Part shown: in pieces, positions 7,597-17,494 of the stretch
How the letters are laid out: every line of letters starts with the position of its first letter
Position numbering within the stretch: the stretch's first letter is position 1
From: Treponema sp.
Lineage (GTDB): Bacteria; Spirochaetota; Spirochaetia; Treponematales; Breznakiellaceae
Direction: 5' to 3'
NCBI GenBank assembly: GCA_031275325.1
Contig: JAISOX010000174.1
Span: 1 to 32,738, forward strand
DNA: 32,738 bases
The notes under the pieces: generated by a model
What the model saw: the letters and a program-made list of their open reading frames with translations, nothing else
What the model was told of the DNA's origin: nothing
Databases searched by the model: none
Translations under genes and position numbers: made by a program

Positions 7597-9408
7597 CTAG
7601 TCCGGCCGCGCTTTATGTTTGAGCGCAAAAGGTGAATATGTATAACCGGACCACTCCATACCAAGATGGCCGGCATATTCCAATAAATTAAGCCGTACCC
7701 CATGAACCACCACCGAAAGCGCGTTCATAGCAAGGTTAAGCCCATGACCAAACAGGAGAATAAGTCCCCCTGCAATGATCCGGACCGGACCTGCGGGAAG
7801 CCCCCCCGCCATGCCGTTAAAACTGCTTGCTATGGCAGCTCCTGCAAGGCCCACCGCAAAAAGACGGATATAACTGATAATATCCGAGAAACTCGATACT
7901 GCACTCAAGAAGGTAGGCAGGAAGTTTGCAAAACCCTTCCCTATATTTTTGAAAAAATTTCCTCCTTTCTGCTCAACAAAAATAAAGAAGGTCCCCAATC
8001 CGCCTCCAATAAGATACAGGGCAAAAGGGGGAACGGGGAATTCGGTTTTGGACAACACCAGGTTTAATACTAGAAAATAAAGACCCACCACCATACAGAG
8101 CCAGCCAAGCTGGGCTAGAGCAGTAAGGGAAGGCAGGGCCTTCTTGATGTTCTTGAGATGGGCCAGCACGATCTGTCCCGCCCCAACCACGAAACAAATG
8201 TGCTTAATATTCTGCTCCGAAGCGAGAAAAGGAACCTTGAAGGCCGCTAAAAACTCAGGAATATGCTGCATGGCAAACCACGAACCCGTAAGGGTTCCCC
8301 ACAGGATAGTGGTCAGAGAAAGCAAGCCTAAAAGCAGTACCCCATCGGGAACTTTCCCGGTTTGCTTTACTGATTTTATCCCAAAAATAAGCGCCCCCAG
8401 GAACAAGATAGAACCGTATCCTGCATCCCCGAAGATCATAGCAAAAAAGAAGCTAAAAAAGAGCAGATACGATAGGCTAATATCATATTCCCGATACCCT
8501 GGAGTGGTTCCCAAGAGCTTAAACAGCGGCTGAATCAGCCGGGTAAAAACATTGCTCTTGACCAAGGTCGGGGGATTATCCGTTTCATCGGGATCCCGCA
8601 AGGCCAAGGCCCAACCGTTTTCCGCTGCAGCCCGTTTTAAGGTCCCCACCGCGTCATCAGGCACATACCCGGTAAGCCATGAAACCGTAAGGTCCACCGG
8701 AACCGATTCTACCCGATCCATACCAGCCCGGGCAGTCTCAAAGGCAATACGCTGATTAAGCTCCTCAATTTCCGCTTCAACACCCGCTTGCCCGCGGGCA
8801 AACTCTGAAAAACGGGTCTCTATATCCTGCAGCTTTCCCTGGATCCCTTGGATGATCCCTCCCAGCTCCTCAAGGGAATGTTCCGGCAGGACAAAGGGCA
8901 TTTCCCCGGCAATCTCTTTGCCTACACTAAGTCCATACACCACCGCTTTATCTTCCGCAAGCCGGATAAATAGATCCTCTTTTCCCAAGGAGGCATATAC
9001 CTTACGGGGGAGTTTATAGGGGATAAGCAGGACCCCTTGGGAAGCCAAGTCTTTAAACGACCCAGGGTTGAAATTGCCCCAGCTTTCAATACGGCTTCGT
9101 TCTTTAATGGTAACCAGCAACCGTTCCTGGAGGGCCTTACGTTCATCCCCCAGGGCCAAAATTTGCTTCACTAGGTCCGCTTCACCCGGTTCCTGTATCG
9201 GCGCGACCTGAGCCGCTCCTTGATAAGGCCGCAACAAACCCAAAGCCTTTTCCGCATCGGCCTTCCGATCCAGCAACGCAGAAAGGGTGTCTGAAACAAC
9301 AGTCCGCTTCTCCAAGTGGACCACTCCCAGTTCCCGGAGCTTTTCCAGGGATACTTCCCGGGTCTTATCCATGACCACAAGGGACACTTTTTTCATCGGT
9401 ACGATCAT
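7597..9408 (-). CDS. atpI: V-type ATP synthase subunit I
   Basis: N-terminal MIVPMKKVSLVVMDKTREVSLEKLRELGVVHLE; C-terminal multi-TM domain with FGDAGYG, SYIRLFAVGLAGAAIA and LLEYAGHLG. Confidence 0.95.
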   Translation of the reverse strand: MIVPMKKVSLVVMDKTREVSLEKLRELGVVHLEKRTVVSDTLSALLDRKADAEKALGLLRPYQGAAQVAPIQEPGEADLVKQILALGDERKALQERLLVTIKERSRIESWGNFNPGSFKDLASQGVLLIPYKLPRKVYASLGKEDLFIRLAEDKAVVYGLSVGKEIAGEMPFVLPEHSLEELGGIIQGIQGKLQDIETRFSEFARGQAGVEAEIEELNQRIAFETARAGMDRVESVPVDLTVSWLTGYVPDDAVGTLKRAAAENGWALALRDPDETDNPPTLVKSNVFTRLIQPLFKLLGTTPGYREYDISLSYLLFFSFFFAMIFGDAGYGSILFLGALIFGIKSVKQTGKVPDGVLLLGLLSLTTILWGTLTGSWFAMQHIPEFLAAFKVPFLASEQNIKHICFVVGAGQIVLAHLKNIKKALPSLTALAQLGWLCMVVGLYFLVLNLVLSKTEFPVPPFALYLIGGGLGTFFIFVEQKGGNFFKNIGKGFANFLPTFLSAVSSFSDIISYIRLFAVGLAGAAIASSFNGMAGGLPAGPVRIIAGGLILLFGHGLNLAMNALSVVVHGVRLNLLEYAGHLGMEWSGYTYSPFALKHKARPD

Positions 9409-10007
9409 TGTACAGCCTTCTCCATTCCCCGTTTAGCGATCTTTCCCCGGACCACTGCAGAGGTCTGTTGATCCCCCAAGTAGACCCGGATCTTCTTGAT
9501 GTTACTCTTGGTTTCTGGGATCATGATCTTTTCAAACAGATTGACCCGCTGGGTGGTTACCCGTAATTCGTGATCCAGCCGTTTCCGCTGCTCCTCCAAA
9601 ACCTGGGCCTCCAAATCCAACAACAAGACCTGCTGCATCTTCACCACTGCCTTATCAAGCCACAGGGGACTGCGAGCCAAATCATAGGGGGCAGTGTAAA
9701 ATTCCGCCCCATGAAAGAGGGGAATAGATACGCCTGCAATATTTCCCTGACTCGTGGTAATGCTCCGTATCTGCAGAAGTTCAGGGGTAAAGAACCCGGT
9801 TTCACAAAACACCCCTATCCACGGCTTAAAAGATTCATCTACCCCTTCTTTTGCAGCTAACAATTCTTTAATGCGTAACTCAGTGGTCCTGATTTCGGCC
9901 TGAAGCTGCTGCTTCTTAAGCATCAAAGTCGGAAGGTATCGCTGATACATTTTAAGGGCGTCCTTCTGCTTCTTGAGCTCATTTTTGGTCAGCTTGATCT
10001 TTGCCAT
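9405..10007 (-). CDS. atpD: V-type ATP synthase subunit D
   Basis: KIKLTKNELKKQKDALKMYQRYLPTLMLKKQQLQ...TTQRVNLFEKIMIPETKSNIKKIRVYLGDQQ. Confidence 0.95.
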   Translation of the reverse strand: MAKIKLTKNELKKQKDALKMYQRYLPTLMLKKQQLQAEIRTTELRIKELLAAKEGVDESFKPWIGVFCETGFFTPELLQIRSITTSQGNIAGVSIPLFHGAEFYTAPYDLARSPLWLDKAVVKMQQVLLLDLEAQVLEEQRKRLDHELRVTTQRVNLFEKIMIPETKSNIKKIRVYLGDQQTSAVVRGKIAKRGMEKAVQ

Positions 10008-10013
10008 GCCTGA

Positions 10014-11312
10014 TTATTCCTTCTTGGGCCAGAACTTCGCAATCAGTTCAGAACGAAGCCCCGTTTCTTCAGGACTGAAACAATCCGCCAGGATCTCCCA
10101 GCCCAAATCCAGCGCCCGTTCCAAAGGAATGTTGACCGACAAATCCATCATCCCCTTTTCAAAACGATCCCCGTACTTGAGCAGCTTATCATCCCATAGG
10201 GTCATAATAAAGCCCATAGCTTTCTTTTCCAGAGTATCCTTATAGGCTGAGTAGAGCTTGATCATACCATCCATCAGGGCCCGGTGGTCCGGCCGGGTTT
10301 TGCCGTTGATCTGCTGTTTCAACCGGGACAGGGAGCCGAAGGGCTCGATGCGGCCGTTTTTCAGGTAGTACTGGCCCTCGGTGATATAGCCCGTGTTGTC
10401 CGGTACCGGGTGGGTTACGTCATCTCCCGGCATGGTGGTAACTCCCAAGATGGTAATGGACCCTGCGGTATCGAAATCCACGGCCTTTTCATAACGGCTT
10501 GCCAACTGGCTATAGAGGTCTCCGGGATACCCCCGGTTAGAGGGGACCTGCTCTTGAATGATGGAGATTTCCTTCATGGCGTCGGCAAAGTTAGTCATAT
10601 CCGTGAGCAGTACCAGTACATCCTTACCTTGCAAGGCAAACTGTTCCGCCACTGCCAGGGACATATCGGGAATCATAAGGCACTCTACCGTAGGGTCTGA
10701 GGCGGTATGCACAAACATCACGGTACGGGAAAGGGCGCCCCCTTCTTCCAAGGCGTCTTTAAAAAACAGGTAGTCGTCGTATTTAAGCCCCATGCCCCCC
10801 AAAACAATCACATCCACCTCGGCCTGCATCGCAATCCGGGCCAAGAGATCGTTATAGGGTTCCCCGGAAACCGAAAAAATAGGCAACTTCTGAGAAACCA
10901 CCAGGGTATTAAACAGATCGATCATGGGAATACCGGTCCGGATCATCCTCCGGGGGATGATCCGCTGCGCGGGATTTACCGAAGGCCCTCCAATGGGGAT
11001 GAGGTTCTCATGGAGCGCCGGCCCTCGATCCCGGGGATCCCCGGAACCGGAAAAAACCCGGCCCATGAGATTTTCCGAAAAAGACACCTGCATGGGATGT
11101 CCCAGAAACCGCACCGTATCCCCGGTAGAAATACCCCGGCCCCCGGCAAATACCTGGAGAGAAACCAAATTACCTTCCAGGCGGTTTACCTCCGCCAAGG
11201 AGGTTCCAAATACCGTATCCACCTCCGCCAGATCTCCATACCGGATATCTTCGGCCTTGACGGTGATAACGCTCCCCGTGATGGATTCAATCTTACTATA
11301 TACCTTGTTCAT
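10014..11312 (-). CDS. atpB: V-type ATP synthase subunit B
   Basis: [12 protein letters not shown]-like [25 protein letters not shown] and [32 protein letters not shown]. Confidence 0.97.
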   Translation of the reverse strand: MNKVYSKIESITGSVITVKAEDIRYGDLAEVDTVFGTSLAEVNRLEGNLVSLQVFAGGRGISTGDTVRFLGHPMQVSFSENLMGRVFSGSGDPRDRGPALHENLIPIGGPSVNPAQRIIPRRMIRTGIPMIDLFNTLVVSQKLPIFSVSGEPYNDLLARIAMQAEVDVIVLGGMGLKYDDYLFFKDALEEGGALSRTVMFVHTASDPTVECLMIPDMSLAVAEQFALQGKDVLVLLTDMTNFADAMKEISIIQEQVPSNRGYPGDLYSQLASRYEKAVDFDTAGSITILGVTTMPGDDVTHPVPDNTGYITEGQYYLKNGRIEPFGSLSRLKQQINGKTRPDHRALMDGMIKLYSAYKDTLEKKAMGFIMTLWDDKLLKYGDRFEKGMMDLSVNIPLERALDLGWEILADCFSPEETGLRSELIAKFWPKKE

Positions 11313-11333
11313 TGCTGATTCTCCCTCTGTACC

Positions 11334-13094
11334 CTACGCCAGGAATTGCTCCGCAGCCTTATCCACCCCTTGGGACCGTTCAGCCACCACGGCATCCAGT
11401 TCCTTTTGCAATGCCTTGAACTGCTCACTTTTCCACTCCGTACCATTGTAATCCAGGAACCGCTGTCTAAGCCGGTTGAACCAGGTCCGGGCCTCATTCT
11501 TATCCGTAAAAGTAAACTTAGAGGCCAAGATCTTGAGGATAATGGTGAAGATATACTGCTGTCTCTCAGGAATCGCAGCACAATCCACAGGATTGAAGGA
11601 GTCCTGCTGGAAATACACCGCATCCAGGAAATCCCCCTTGAGGTAAACCACATAGTCATCAAGGCTGGTTCCTTCCTCACCCACCACCTTCATCATCTGC
11701 TCCACTTCACTGCCCCGGAACATGAACCTATGGGCATAGGCAACCTTATCTCCCGGGATAATCCCCTTGTATTTAGACCAGGACTCCAGAGGATGAATGG
11801 CAGGGTACTTACGGGCATCTGAACGTTCCCGGGAAAGCCCATGAAACGCCCCCACCACCTTGAGGGTCGCCTGGGTTACCGGCTCTTCAAAGTTACCTCC
11901 TGCAGGGCTTACGGTTCCGCCTATGGTAACCGAGCCCATAGAACCATCCCGGAGCCGCACCAAGCCCGCTCGTTCATAGAAACTGGCAATGGTAGATTCC
12001 AAGTATGCAGGGAAAGCCTCTTCCCCAGGGATCTCCTCCAAACGGCCAGACATCTCACGCATGGCTTGGGCCCACCGGCTCGTAGAGTCCGCCAAAAGCA
12101 GGATGTTCAGCCCCATCTGGCGGTAGTATTCCGCCAGGGTTACCGCTGTATACACCGAAGCCTCCCGGGCCGCTACAGGCATGGAAGAGGTATTACAGAT
12201 GATTACGGTCCGTTCCATAAGGGATCGGCCGGTTTTCGGGTCGGTGAGTTCTGGAAATTCCTTGAGGGTCTCCACTACTTCCCCTGCCCGTTCACCGCAG
12301 GCCGCAAGGACCACAATATCCACATCCGCATTACGGCTGGTGATCTGCTGGAGTACGGTTTTACCCGCGCCAAAAGGTCCAGGAATACAATACGTCCCCC
12401 CCCGGGCTACCGGGAAGAAGGTGTCAATCAGCCTGACCTTGGTAACCATAGGATCTTCCGGCTTGAGCCGTTCTTCATAGCAATCCACCGGACGTTTTAC
12501 CGGCCACCGGAAGGACATAGCCACCGGAAAACGGTTGCCTTTCTCATCCTTTAATTCCGCAATAGTCTCCCGGATGGTATAGGACCCCGCTTCCCTGATG
12601 GACGCCACAGTATAGGAACCGTACAGGTTAAAAGGGACCATGATACGATGGGTAAAAGAACCTTCCGGCACGGTTCCCAGGGTATCAGCCCGTTCCACCG
12701 GATCCCCTACCTTTACCGCGGGGGTAAAGGCCCAAGGCACATCCAAGGGAAGGGGATCCAGGTACACCCCCCGTTCCAAGAAATAACCCGCCTCTTGAGC
12801 CAGTTTAGGGAGGGGGTTCTGGAGCCCGTCAAAGACCTGCCCTAAAAGGCCGGGCCCCACTTCTACGGCCAACATATCCCCCGAATATTCCACCGTATCT
12901 CCTACGGCGATCCCTTTGGTGATCTCAAACACCTGGAGCTGGGATATATCCCCCCGGATGCGGATCACCTCACTCTTGAGCCGTTTATCTCCCACCTTAA
13001 CATAGCCGACTTCGTTCATGGAAACCGCGCCTTCAAAACGGACGCTCACCATATTGCCGTTAACCGCGACTACTGTTCCTTTTGTTCCGGTCAT
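11334..13094 (-). CDS. atpA: V-type ATP synthase subunit A (catalytic)
   Basis: Walker A GPFGAGKTV, ERAGEVVETLKEFPEL, LLADSTSRWAQAMREMSGRLEEIPGEEAFPAYL. Confidence 0.97.
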   Translation of the reverse strand: MTGTKGTVVAVNGNMVSVRFEGAVSMNEVGYVKVGDKRLKSEVIRIRGDISQLQVFEITKGIAVGDTVEYSGDMLAVEVGPGLLGQVFDGLQNPLPKLAQEAGYFLERGVYLDPLPLDVPWAFTPAVKVGDPVERADTLGTVPEGSFTHRIMVPFNLYGSYTVASIREAGSYTIRETIAELKDEKGNRFPVAMSFRWPVKRPVDCYEERLKPEDPMVTKVRLIDTFFPVARGGTYCIPGPFGAGKTVLQQITSRNADVDIVVLAACGERAGEVVETLKEFPELTDPKTGRSLMERTVIICNTSSMPVAAREASVYTAVTLAEYYRQMGLNILLLADSTSRWAQAMREMSGRLEEIPGEEAFPAYLESTIASFYERAGLVRLRDGSMGSVTIGGTVSPAGGNFEEPVTQATLKVVGAFHGLSRERSDARKYPAIHPLESWSKYKGIIPGDKVAYAHRFMFRGSEVEQMMKVVGEEGTSLDDYVVYLKGDFLDAVYFQQDSFNPVDCAAIPERQQYIFTIILKILASKFTFTDKNEARTWFNRLRQRFLDYNGTEWKSEQFKALQKELDAVVAERSQGVDKAAEQFLA

Positions 13095-13735
13095 TTCGGT
13101 TCTCCCGATTCAATACTGATTTCAGATACTCCTCCGCCTGCTGACGCACGTCCACCGGCAGCCGCCATGATAGCGGTATAAAGCCCCTTATACGCCACAA
13201 ACCCTTCCTCTGCGCTGAATGAAGCGCGCCGTTCCATGAGGAGCAGCCGCAGAAGATAGGCGTAGATAGTAGTAACTCCAAAATAATCAAGCCCCTGCAT
13301 GGCCTCAATGGCGTTCCACCGGGCCTGGTCAAGGAAAAGTTCCGCTTCCAAAGGCGATTCTATCCCTAAAGCAGCCTTAGCAAGGGCCCCTGCCTCCACC
13401 GGATCTTCCGGCGGGTCCACTGGCGCAACCCCTTCCTGCCCCAAAACCTGGGCCCGGTACCGGGCAAGGTTCAGCCGCAAAGCCCGCTCCCAATGCCGCC
13501 ACGTATTGATGAAGGGGGACGGGGTAGCCCTAGACGCGTCCCGGTACGAACCAGGCTTCCCTTCCTCCAGCGGCAGGGCTTCCGGATCCGGGTCTAAGGT
13601 ACACCAATCCAACAGGGCCGCATCCTGGGGACGCAACGCGGTTTTACAGAGCGCCTTGAACTGCACCGAAGATAAAGGGACCGCCTGGCCGTAGATGAGA
13701 TAGGGAAGCTGGGACACTAAATAATAATAAGCCAC
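13091..13735 (-). CDS. DUF2764-like protein in the V-ATPase operon
   Basis: MAYYYLVSQLPYLIYGQAVPLSSVQFKALC; 4-nt overlap with atpA; position between atpE and atpA. Family call is from memory. Confidence 0.7.
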   Translation of the reverse strand: MAYYYLVSQLPYLIYGQAVPLSSVQFKALCKTALRPQDAALLDWCTLDPDPEALPLEEGKPGSYRDASRATPSPFINTWRHWERALRLNLARYRAQVLGQEGVAPVDPPEDPVEAGALAKAALGIESPLEAELFLDQARWNAIEAMQGLDYFGVTTIYAYLLRLLLMERRASFSAEEGFVAYKGLYTAIMAAAGGRASAGGGVSEISIESGEPK

Positions 13736-13738
13736 CGC

Positions 13739-14353
13739 CTAGCTTCCTTTTACCGCTTGTTTCAGAATTGCCCCCAGCCGGGGGTTAAGATATGCGGAAA
13801 GCAGCGCCCCTACGGATTCAGCGGAAAAATCATAATACGCGGAACCGTCCTTATGGGCAATACGAAAACCGGCAGCCAGATTCCGGCTGGATTTGAGCTC
13901 AAGCCCCTGGGCCAATACCGCGGCAAGCTGATCGTTAAAATAGGCCTCCAGGTTTTTGAGCGCCCCTTCGCTGAGGATAAGATCCAGCTTATCCCCTCCT
14001 TTGGCGGCCCAGGCCTGTATCAATTCAGGGAGGACCGCCTTGAGGGTATCCTCGGTATAGGATTCCTTCAACCGTTGGGCAATAATGGTATCCAAAAGCG
14101 CCTGAATTTCACCCTTAAAGGCCAAGACGAGATTCCGGGACGCTTGCTCAAGCGCGACGACACCCGCCTTTTCCAGCCGTTCCGCATCTCCTTTTCCCTT
14201 GGCGATGATAGCCGCCGCGTCTCGCTGGGCAGCTTCGACAATACCCTTGGCCTGTTCCTCAGCCTGAGATTTCAACCGCGCCGCCTCTTCCGCAGCGGAT
14301 TCGATTCCATCCTTTTTTATCTTATCAATAAGTTCCTGAAGTTGGATGTCCAT
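13739..14353 (-). CDS. atpE: V-type ATP synthase subunit E (start chosen at MDIQLQELIDKI; ORF track start is 14404)
   Basis: DIQLQELIDKIKKDGIESAAEEAARLKSQAEEQAKGIVEAAQRDAAAI, an E-subunit coiled coil at the operon head. Confidence 0.88.
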   Translation of the reverse strand: MDIQLQELIDKIKKDGIESAAEEAARLKSQAEEQAKGIVEAAQRDAAAIIAKGKGDAERLEKAGVVALEQASRNLVLAFKGEIQALLDTIIAQRLKESYTEDTLKAVLPELIQAWAAKGGDKLDLILSEGALKNLEAYFNDQLAAVLAQGLELKSSRNLAAGFRIAHKDGSAYYDFSAESVGALLSAYLNPRLGAILKQAVKGS

Positions 14354-14643
14354 AATCTCCTCTTTCAAATAGTTCCCTTTATTTCCTCTATTTACCCACA
14401 GCATCCGGCGGTTCCACCGGGAAGTTCATACCCTTACCCGCTTGCGTTCACCCCAGACCGGTTACATTGAACCCTAAATTACCTATTACTATAGCATACC
14501 ATGTTTTTTTCTACAAGGGACATCCGGCGTTTTTTCATTGTAATTTTGCCGTTTTCGCGTATTTTTTTCGGGTATCCCCTGAGGCGCCTGCATGGAGCCG
14601 CGCGGCCCGGCGCTGCCTCCGGGCATTATAGGCAGGGGCGTAC

Positions 14644-15135
14644 ATGAAGTATCCTGAGGATAGAACGGAGTATCCGCTGGACAGAACGGAGTATCCGCTG
14701 GACAGAATGAAGTATCCGCTGGACAGAATGAAGTATCCGCTGGACAGAATGAAGTATCCGCTGGACAGAATAGAGTATCCGCTGGACAGAACGGAGTATC
14801 CGCTGGACAGAACGGAGTATCCGCTGGACAGAACGGAGTATCCGCTGGACAGAATAGAGTATCCTGAGGACAGAATAGAGTATCCTGAAGCCAGAATGGA
14901 GTATCCGGTGGACAGAACGGACTATCCGGACGGCAAAATAAAGCGTCCGGACGCGCCCATGAAACAGGCCCGGTTTTGCAAAGCCCGGCTACCGTTCCGC
15001 GCTATCACCAATCAAAGGCAAAAAGCGCTTTCTCATGGTAATCCCGGTCAGGGCCGTAGATCGATGAGGGAAACTGGGGCTTGTTGGGCGCGTCTGGAAA
15101 GTGCTGGGTTTCAAGGCAGAAACCGCTGTGTTTGA
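14644..15135 (+). other. Array B heptad ORF, 163 aa; coding status uncertain
   Basis: Open frame starting with ATG at the array edge and a weak AGGGG upstream. The non-repeat tail is antisense to the galM 3' end. Confidence 0.35.
14647..14961 (+). repeat. Tandem array B: about 15 units of 21 bp, consensus RAGTATCCGCTGGACAGAAYR
   Basis: Heptads KYPEDRT, EYPLDRT, EYPLDRM, KYPLDRM and so on to KRPDAPM; perfect 21-bp register. Confidence 0.98.
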
Positions 15136-16036
15136 CGTACACTGAACCGGCTTTCCCCGGAACCGTACCGATCTGGTTCCCTGTATAAAACTGCACCCCC
15201 GGCTGGGTGGTGAAGACCCGCAAAGATCTGCCGGAGCTCCTTTCATAGACTTCTGCGCAGGGCCGCAGTTTCCCTGCCTCCCCTTGCAGTACAAAGCAAT
15301 GATCATAGCCTCCGGGGAGGGCGGCAAAATCCTGTTTGATCGGTTTTGGGGTCCTAAAATCCCAAGGGCCGCCTGCCACCGGTACTAATTCGCCTGTGGG
15401 AATCAGGGATGCATCCACGTGCACATAAGCATCCGCATAAATGACCGCTTCATGGGAAAGAATATCCCCATTCCCTTCCCCGGCAAGGTTGAAGTAGGCG
15501 TGGTTGGTTAAATTCACCGGACAGGGGGCGTCTACCCGGGCCTGGTAATCGGCAATCACTTCGTTAGTCTTGGTAAGGCCGTAACTCACCGCCGCCTTAC
15601 AGGTCCCGGGAAACCCTTCATCCCCGTCAGGGCTGGTCAGTTCAAAACGCACAAAGACCCCATCCCGATCTTCATAGGCGTCGGCTTTCCACAGCGCTTT
15701 ATCAAAGCCCCGGCGGCCCCCATGCAGGGTATGGGCTCCATCGTTCTGGTACAAGACATATTCCGCGTCCTGGAGGGAAAATCGCCCGCGGCTGATCCGG
15801 TTGCCAAAGCGGCCGATGGTAACCCCGAAATAGGGGGTATTATGGGTGTAGCCTTCTAAGCAGGAATACCCCAAAAGCACATCCCCCTTCCCCTGGTTAC
15901 GGGAAGGGACCGCCAGGGAGGTGAGGCTTGCCCCAAAATCCGAGAGGGACAAGGAGAGATCCCCTGCCTTCAGGGTATACAGGTATACCTTCTTTCCCGA
16001 TGAAAGAAGGCCGAAGGTTTTTTTGCTGATTTTCAT
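15005..16036 (-). CDS. galM: Aldose 1-epimerase (start chosen at MKISKKTFG; ORF track start is 16054)
   Basis: TIGRFGNRISRGRFSL, NDGAHTLHGGRRGFDKALW, NLTNHAYFNLAG, GVQFYTGNQ and FCLETQHFPDAPN. Confidence 0.95.
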   Translation of the reverse strand: MKISKKTFGLLSSGKKVYLYTLKAGDLSLSLSDFGASLTSLAVPSRNQGKGDVLLGYSCLEGYTHNTPYFGVTIGRFGNRISRGRFSLQDAEYVLYQNDGAHTLHGGRRGFDKALWKADAYEDRDGVFVRFELTSPDGDEGFPGTCKAAVSYGLTKTNEVIADYQARVDAPCPVNLTNHAYFNLAGEGNGDILSHEAVIYADAYVHVDASLIPTGELVPVAGGPWDFRTPKPIKQDFAALPGGYDHCFVLQGEAGKLRPCAEVYERSSGRSLRVFTTQPGVQFYTGNQIGTVPGKAGSVYVKHSGFCLETQHFPDAPNKPQFPSSIYGPDRDYHEKALFAFDW

Positions 16037-16060
16037 AGGACCCCCAGGATACAATCAGAC

Positions 16061-16074
16061 GGTATGGCCATACC
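16061..16074. promoter_or_regulatory. Perfect 14-bp palindrome GGTATGGCCATACC upstream of galM; candidate operator
   Basis: Exact dyad 24 nt upstream of the galM ATG on the minus strand, in the divergent intergenic region. Confidence 0.5.
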
Positions 16075-16319
16075 AGTACGGCATGGTTTCAATACGAGGT
16101 GTTCAATCACCCCGCGGGAGGATTATACCCATACTCCTCAAGAAGCGGCTAGGGGCGCATGAGCCCCCAGGGTTTCCAAGCCGAAAAAGGAACCCCCGGA
16201 GGTCCGGCCTCATGATCCCCCGGGGAACCGCGTAAGGGGGATTTTGCATACCCCAGCCGTGCTACATCTCCCCGGACCAATTTTGACCTGCTCCCGTCCG
16301 CGGGGATCCCGCTTTTCCG

Positions 16320-16349
16320 TTGACTTCTTATCCTTAAATGTAGTATACC
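16320..16349 (+). promoter_or_regulatory. Candidate sigma70-type promoter for the plus-strand TPR/mre block
   Basis: TTGACT (16320-16325), 18-nt spacer, TATACC (16344-16349). Confidence 0.5.
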
Positions 16350-16359
16350 TTATAAAAAT

Positions 16360-17340
16360 ATGATTAATAGACATTTTCGGTCTGCTTATGGCATGTATCT
16401 GCACCGAAAACAGACCTTATACACTGTTTTCGTGACTGTTTTTGTGGTAATAATCATTGGACTCTTAGCGGTATTTCTGATACCTTGGAATAATAAGGCG
16501 GGAAACGAAAAAAACGAATTGGTACAGTTATGGGAAGCCGGATCCTATGATGAAGCCTTTAAGGTAAGCGGTGAAATGCTTCAAGAGAAACCCCTGGATT
16601 ATTTTCTCTTAACCCTTCATGGATTCTCATCGTATCAGCTTGCCATCGCCCAGATCAACAATTTTGATACGCTGGCCTATATAGATACGTGTATATGGTC
16701 TCTGCGGAAAGCCCTCTTAGCCAAAGAAGGAGCAGGGGATGGCCGTGTGCAGTATGTGTTGGGAAAGGCCTATTATTATAAAGGGTTCGGTTTTGCGGAT
16801 TTAGCGGTTAAATTTCTTGAGGAGGCCCGGCGGGCGTCCTATCCTGCTCAGGATATTCCTGAGTACTTGGGGCTCTCCTATGCGGCATTACAGGATTACC
16901 GGAATAGCGTGGCTTCTTTTACCCTGGCTTTGGATCCAGGGGATGAGGCAGGAGCAGGAGTAGGGGAGGCAATAAAGGATATGCCCTACCCTTCAGACCT
17001 GCTGCTCCTCTCCATTGCCCGATCCTATCTGGCCCTGGAAGATGGGGATACTGCCCGTGCCTATCTGCAGCGTTGTGTGGATATATCCAAGGATTCCCGG
17101 ACCATGGCGGTGGCCCGGCTGCTCTTGGGTTCCCTGCTGGGTAAAAATGGCGATGTCAAGGGAGCGGAAGCCCAGTATATGGCCATCCTGGCCGAAGGCG
17201 GTGAAAATGCGGATGCCCATTATCAATTAGGCGAACTGTATGCCGGAGGAGGAGACCCAATCCGGGCCCGGGCAGAATGGCGGAAAGCCTATAGTATCGA
17301 TCCAAGTCATAAGCCGACCAGAGTACGGCTCAATATGTAA
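16360..17340 (+). CDS. Membrane-anchored TPR protein (start may be 16393)
   Basis: One N-terminal TM, then TPR-like units (VKGAEAQYMAILAEGGENADAHYQLGELYAGGGDPIRARAEWRKAYSIDP). Confidence 0.85.
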   Translation: MINRHFRSAYGMYLHRKQTLYTVFVTVFVVIIIGLLAVFLIPWNNKAGNEKNELVQLWEAGSYDEAFKVSGEMLQEKPLDYFLLTLHGFSSYQLAIAQINNFDTLAYIDTCIWSLRKALLAKEGAGDGRVQYVLGKAYYYKGFGFADLAVKFLEEARRASYPAQDIPEYLGLSYAALQDYRNSVASFTLALDPGDEAGAGVGEAIKDMPYPSDLLLLSIARSYLALEDGDTARAYLQRCVDISKDSRTMAVARLLLGSLLGKNGDVKGAEAQYMAILAEGGENADAHYQLGELYAGGGDPIRARAEWRKAYSIDPSHKPTRVRLNM

Positions 17341-17361
17341 GCGGGTTGTGCGGGAACTGAA

Positions 17362-17392
17362 GTTGCCGCCGAACCAAAGGTTCGCCGGCAAC
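17362..17392. repeat. Hairpin gttgccgccgaacc-aaa-ggttcgccggcaac between the TPR gene and mreB
   Basis: 14-bp arms with one mismatch and a 3-nt loop, 22 nt after the TPR stop; no T-run follows. Confidence 0.85.
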
Positions 17393-17494
17393 CGCGTAAA
17401 AACGGCAAAATGCGGAGTATTTTGCAAGACTTGTGAGACAACCAACCGGGTTCTCGAACAAGTCCAATAAAGGGCTTTGGCCTATGGAGGGAAT

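Noticed and set aside
8144-12554. Many long plus-strand ORFs antisense to the V-ATPase genes (for example 11841-12554)
   Set aside because: They are frame shadows of well-supported minus-strand genes in GC-rich sequence.
14644-15135. Array B ORF as a confident protein-coding gene
   Set aside because: A stop-free 21-bp unit gives long open frames automatically; the non-repeat tail is simply antisense to galM.
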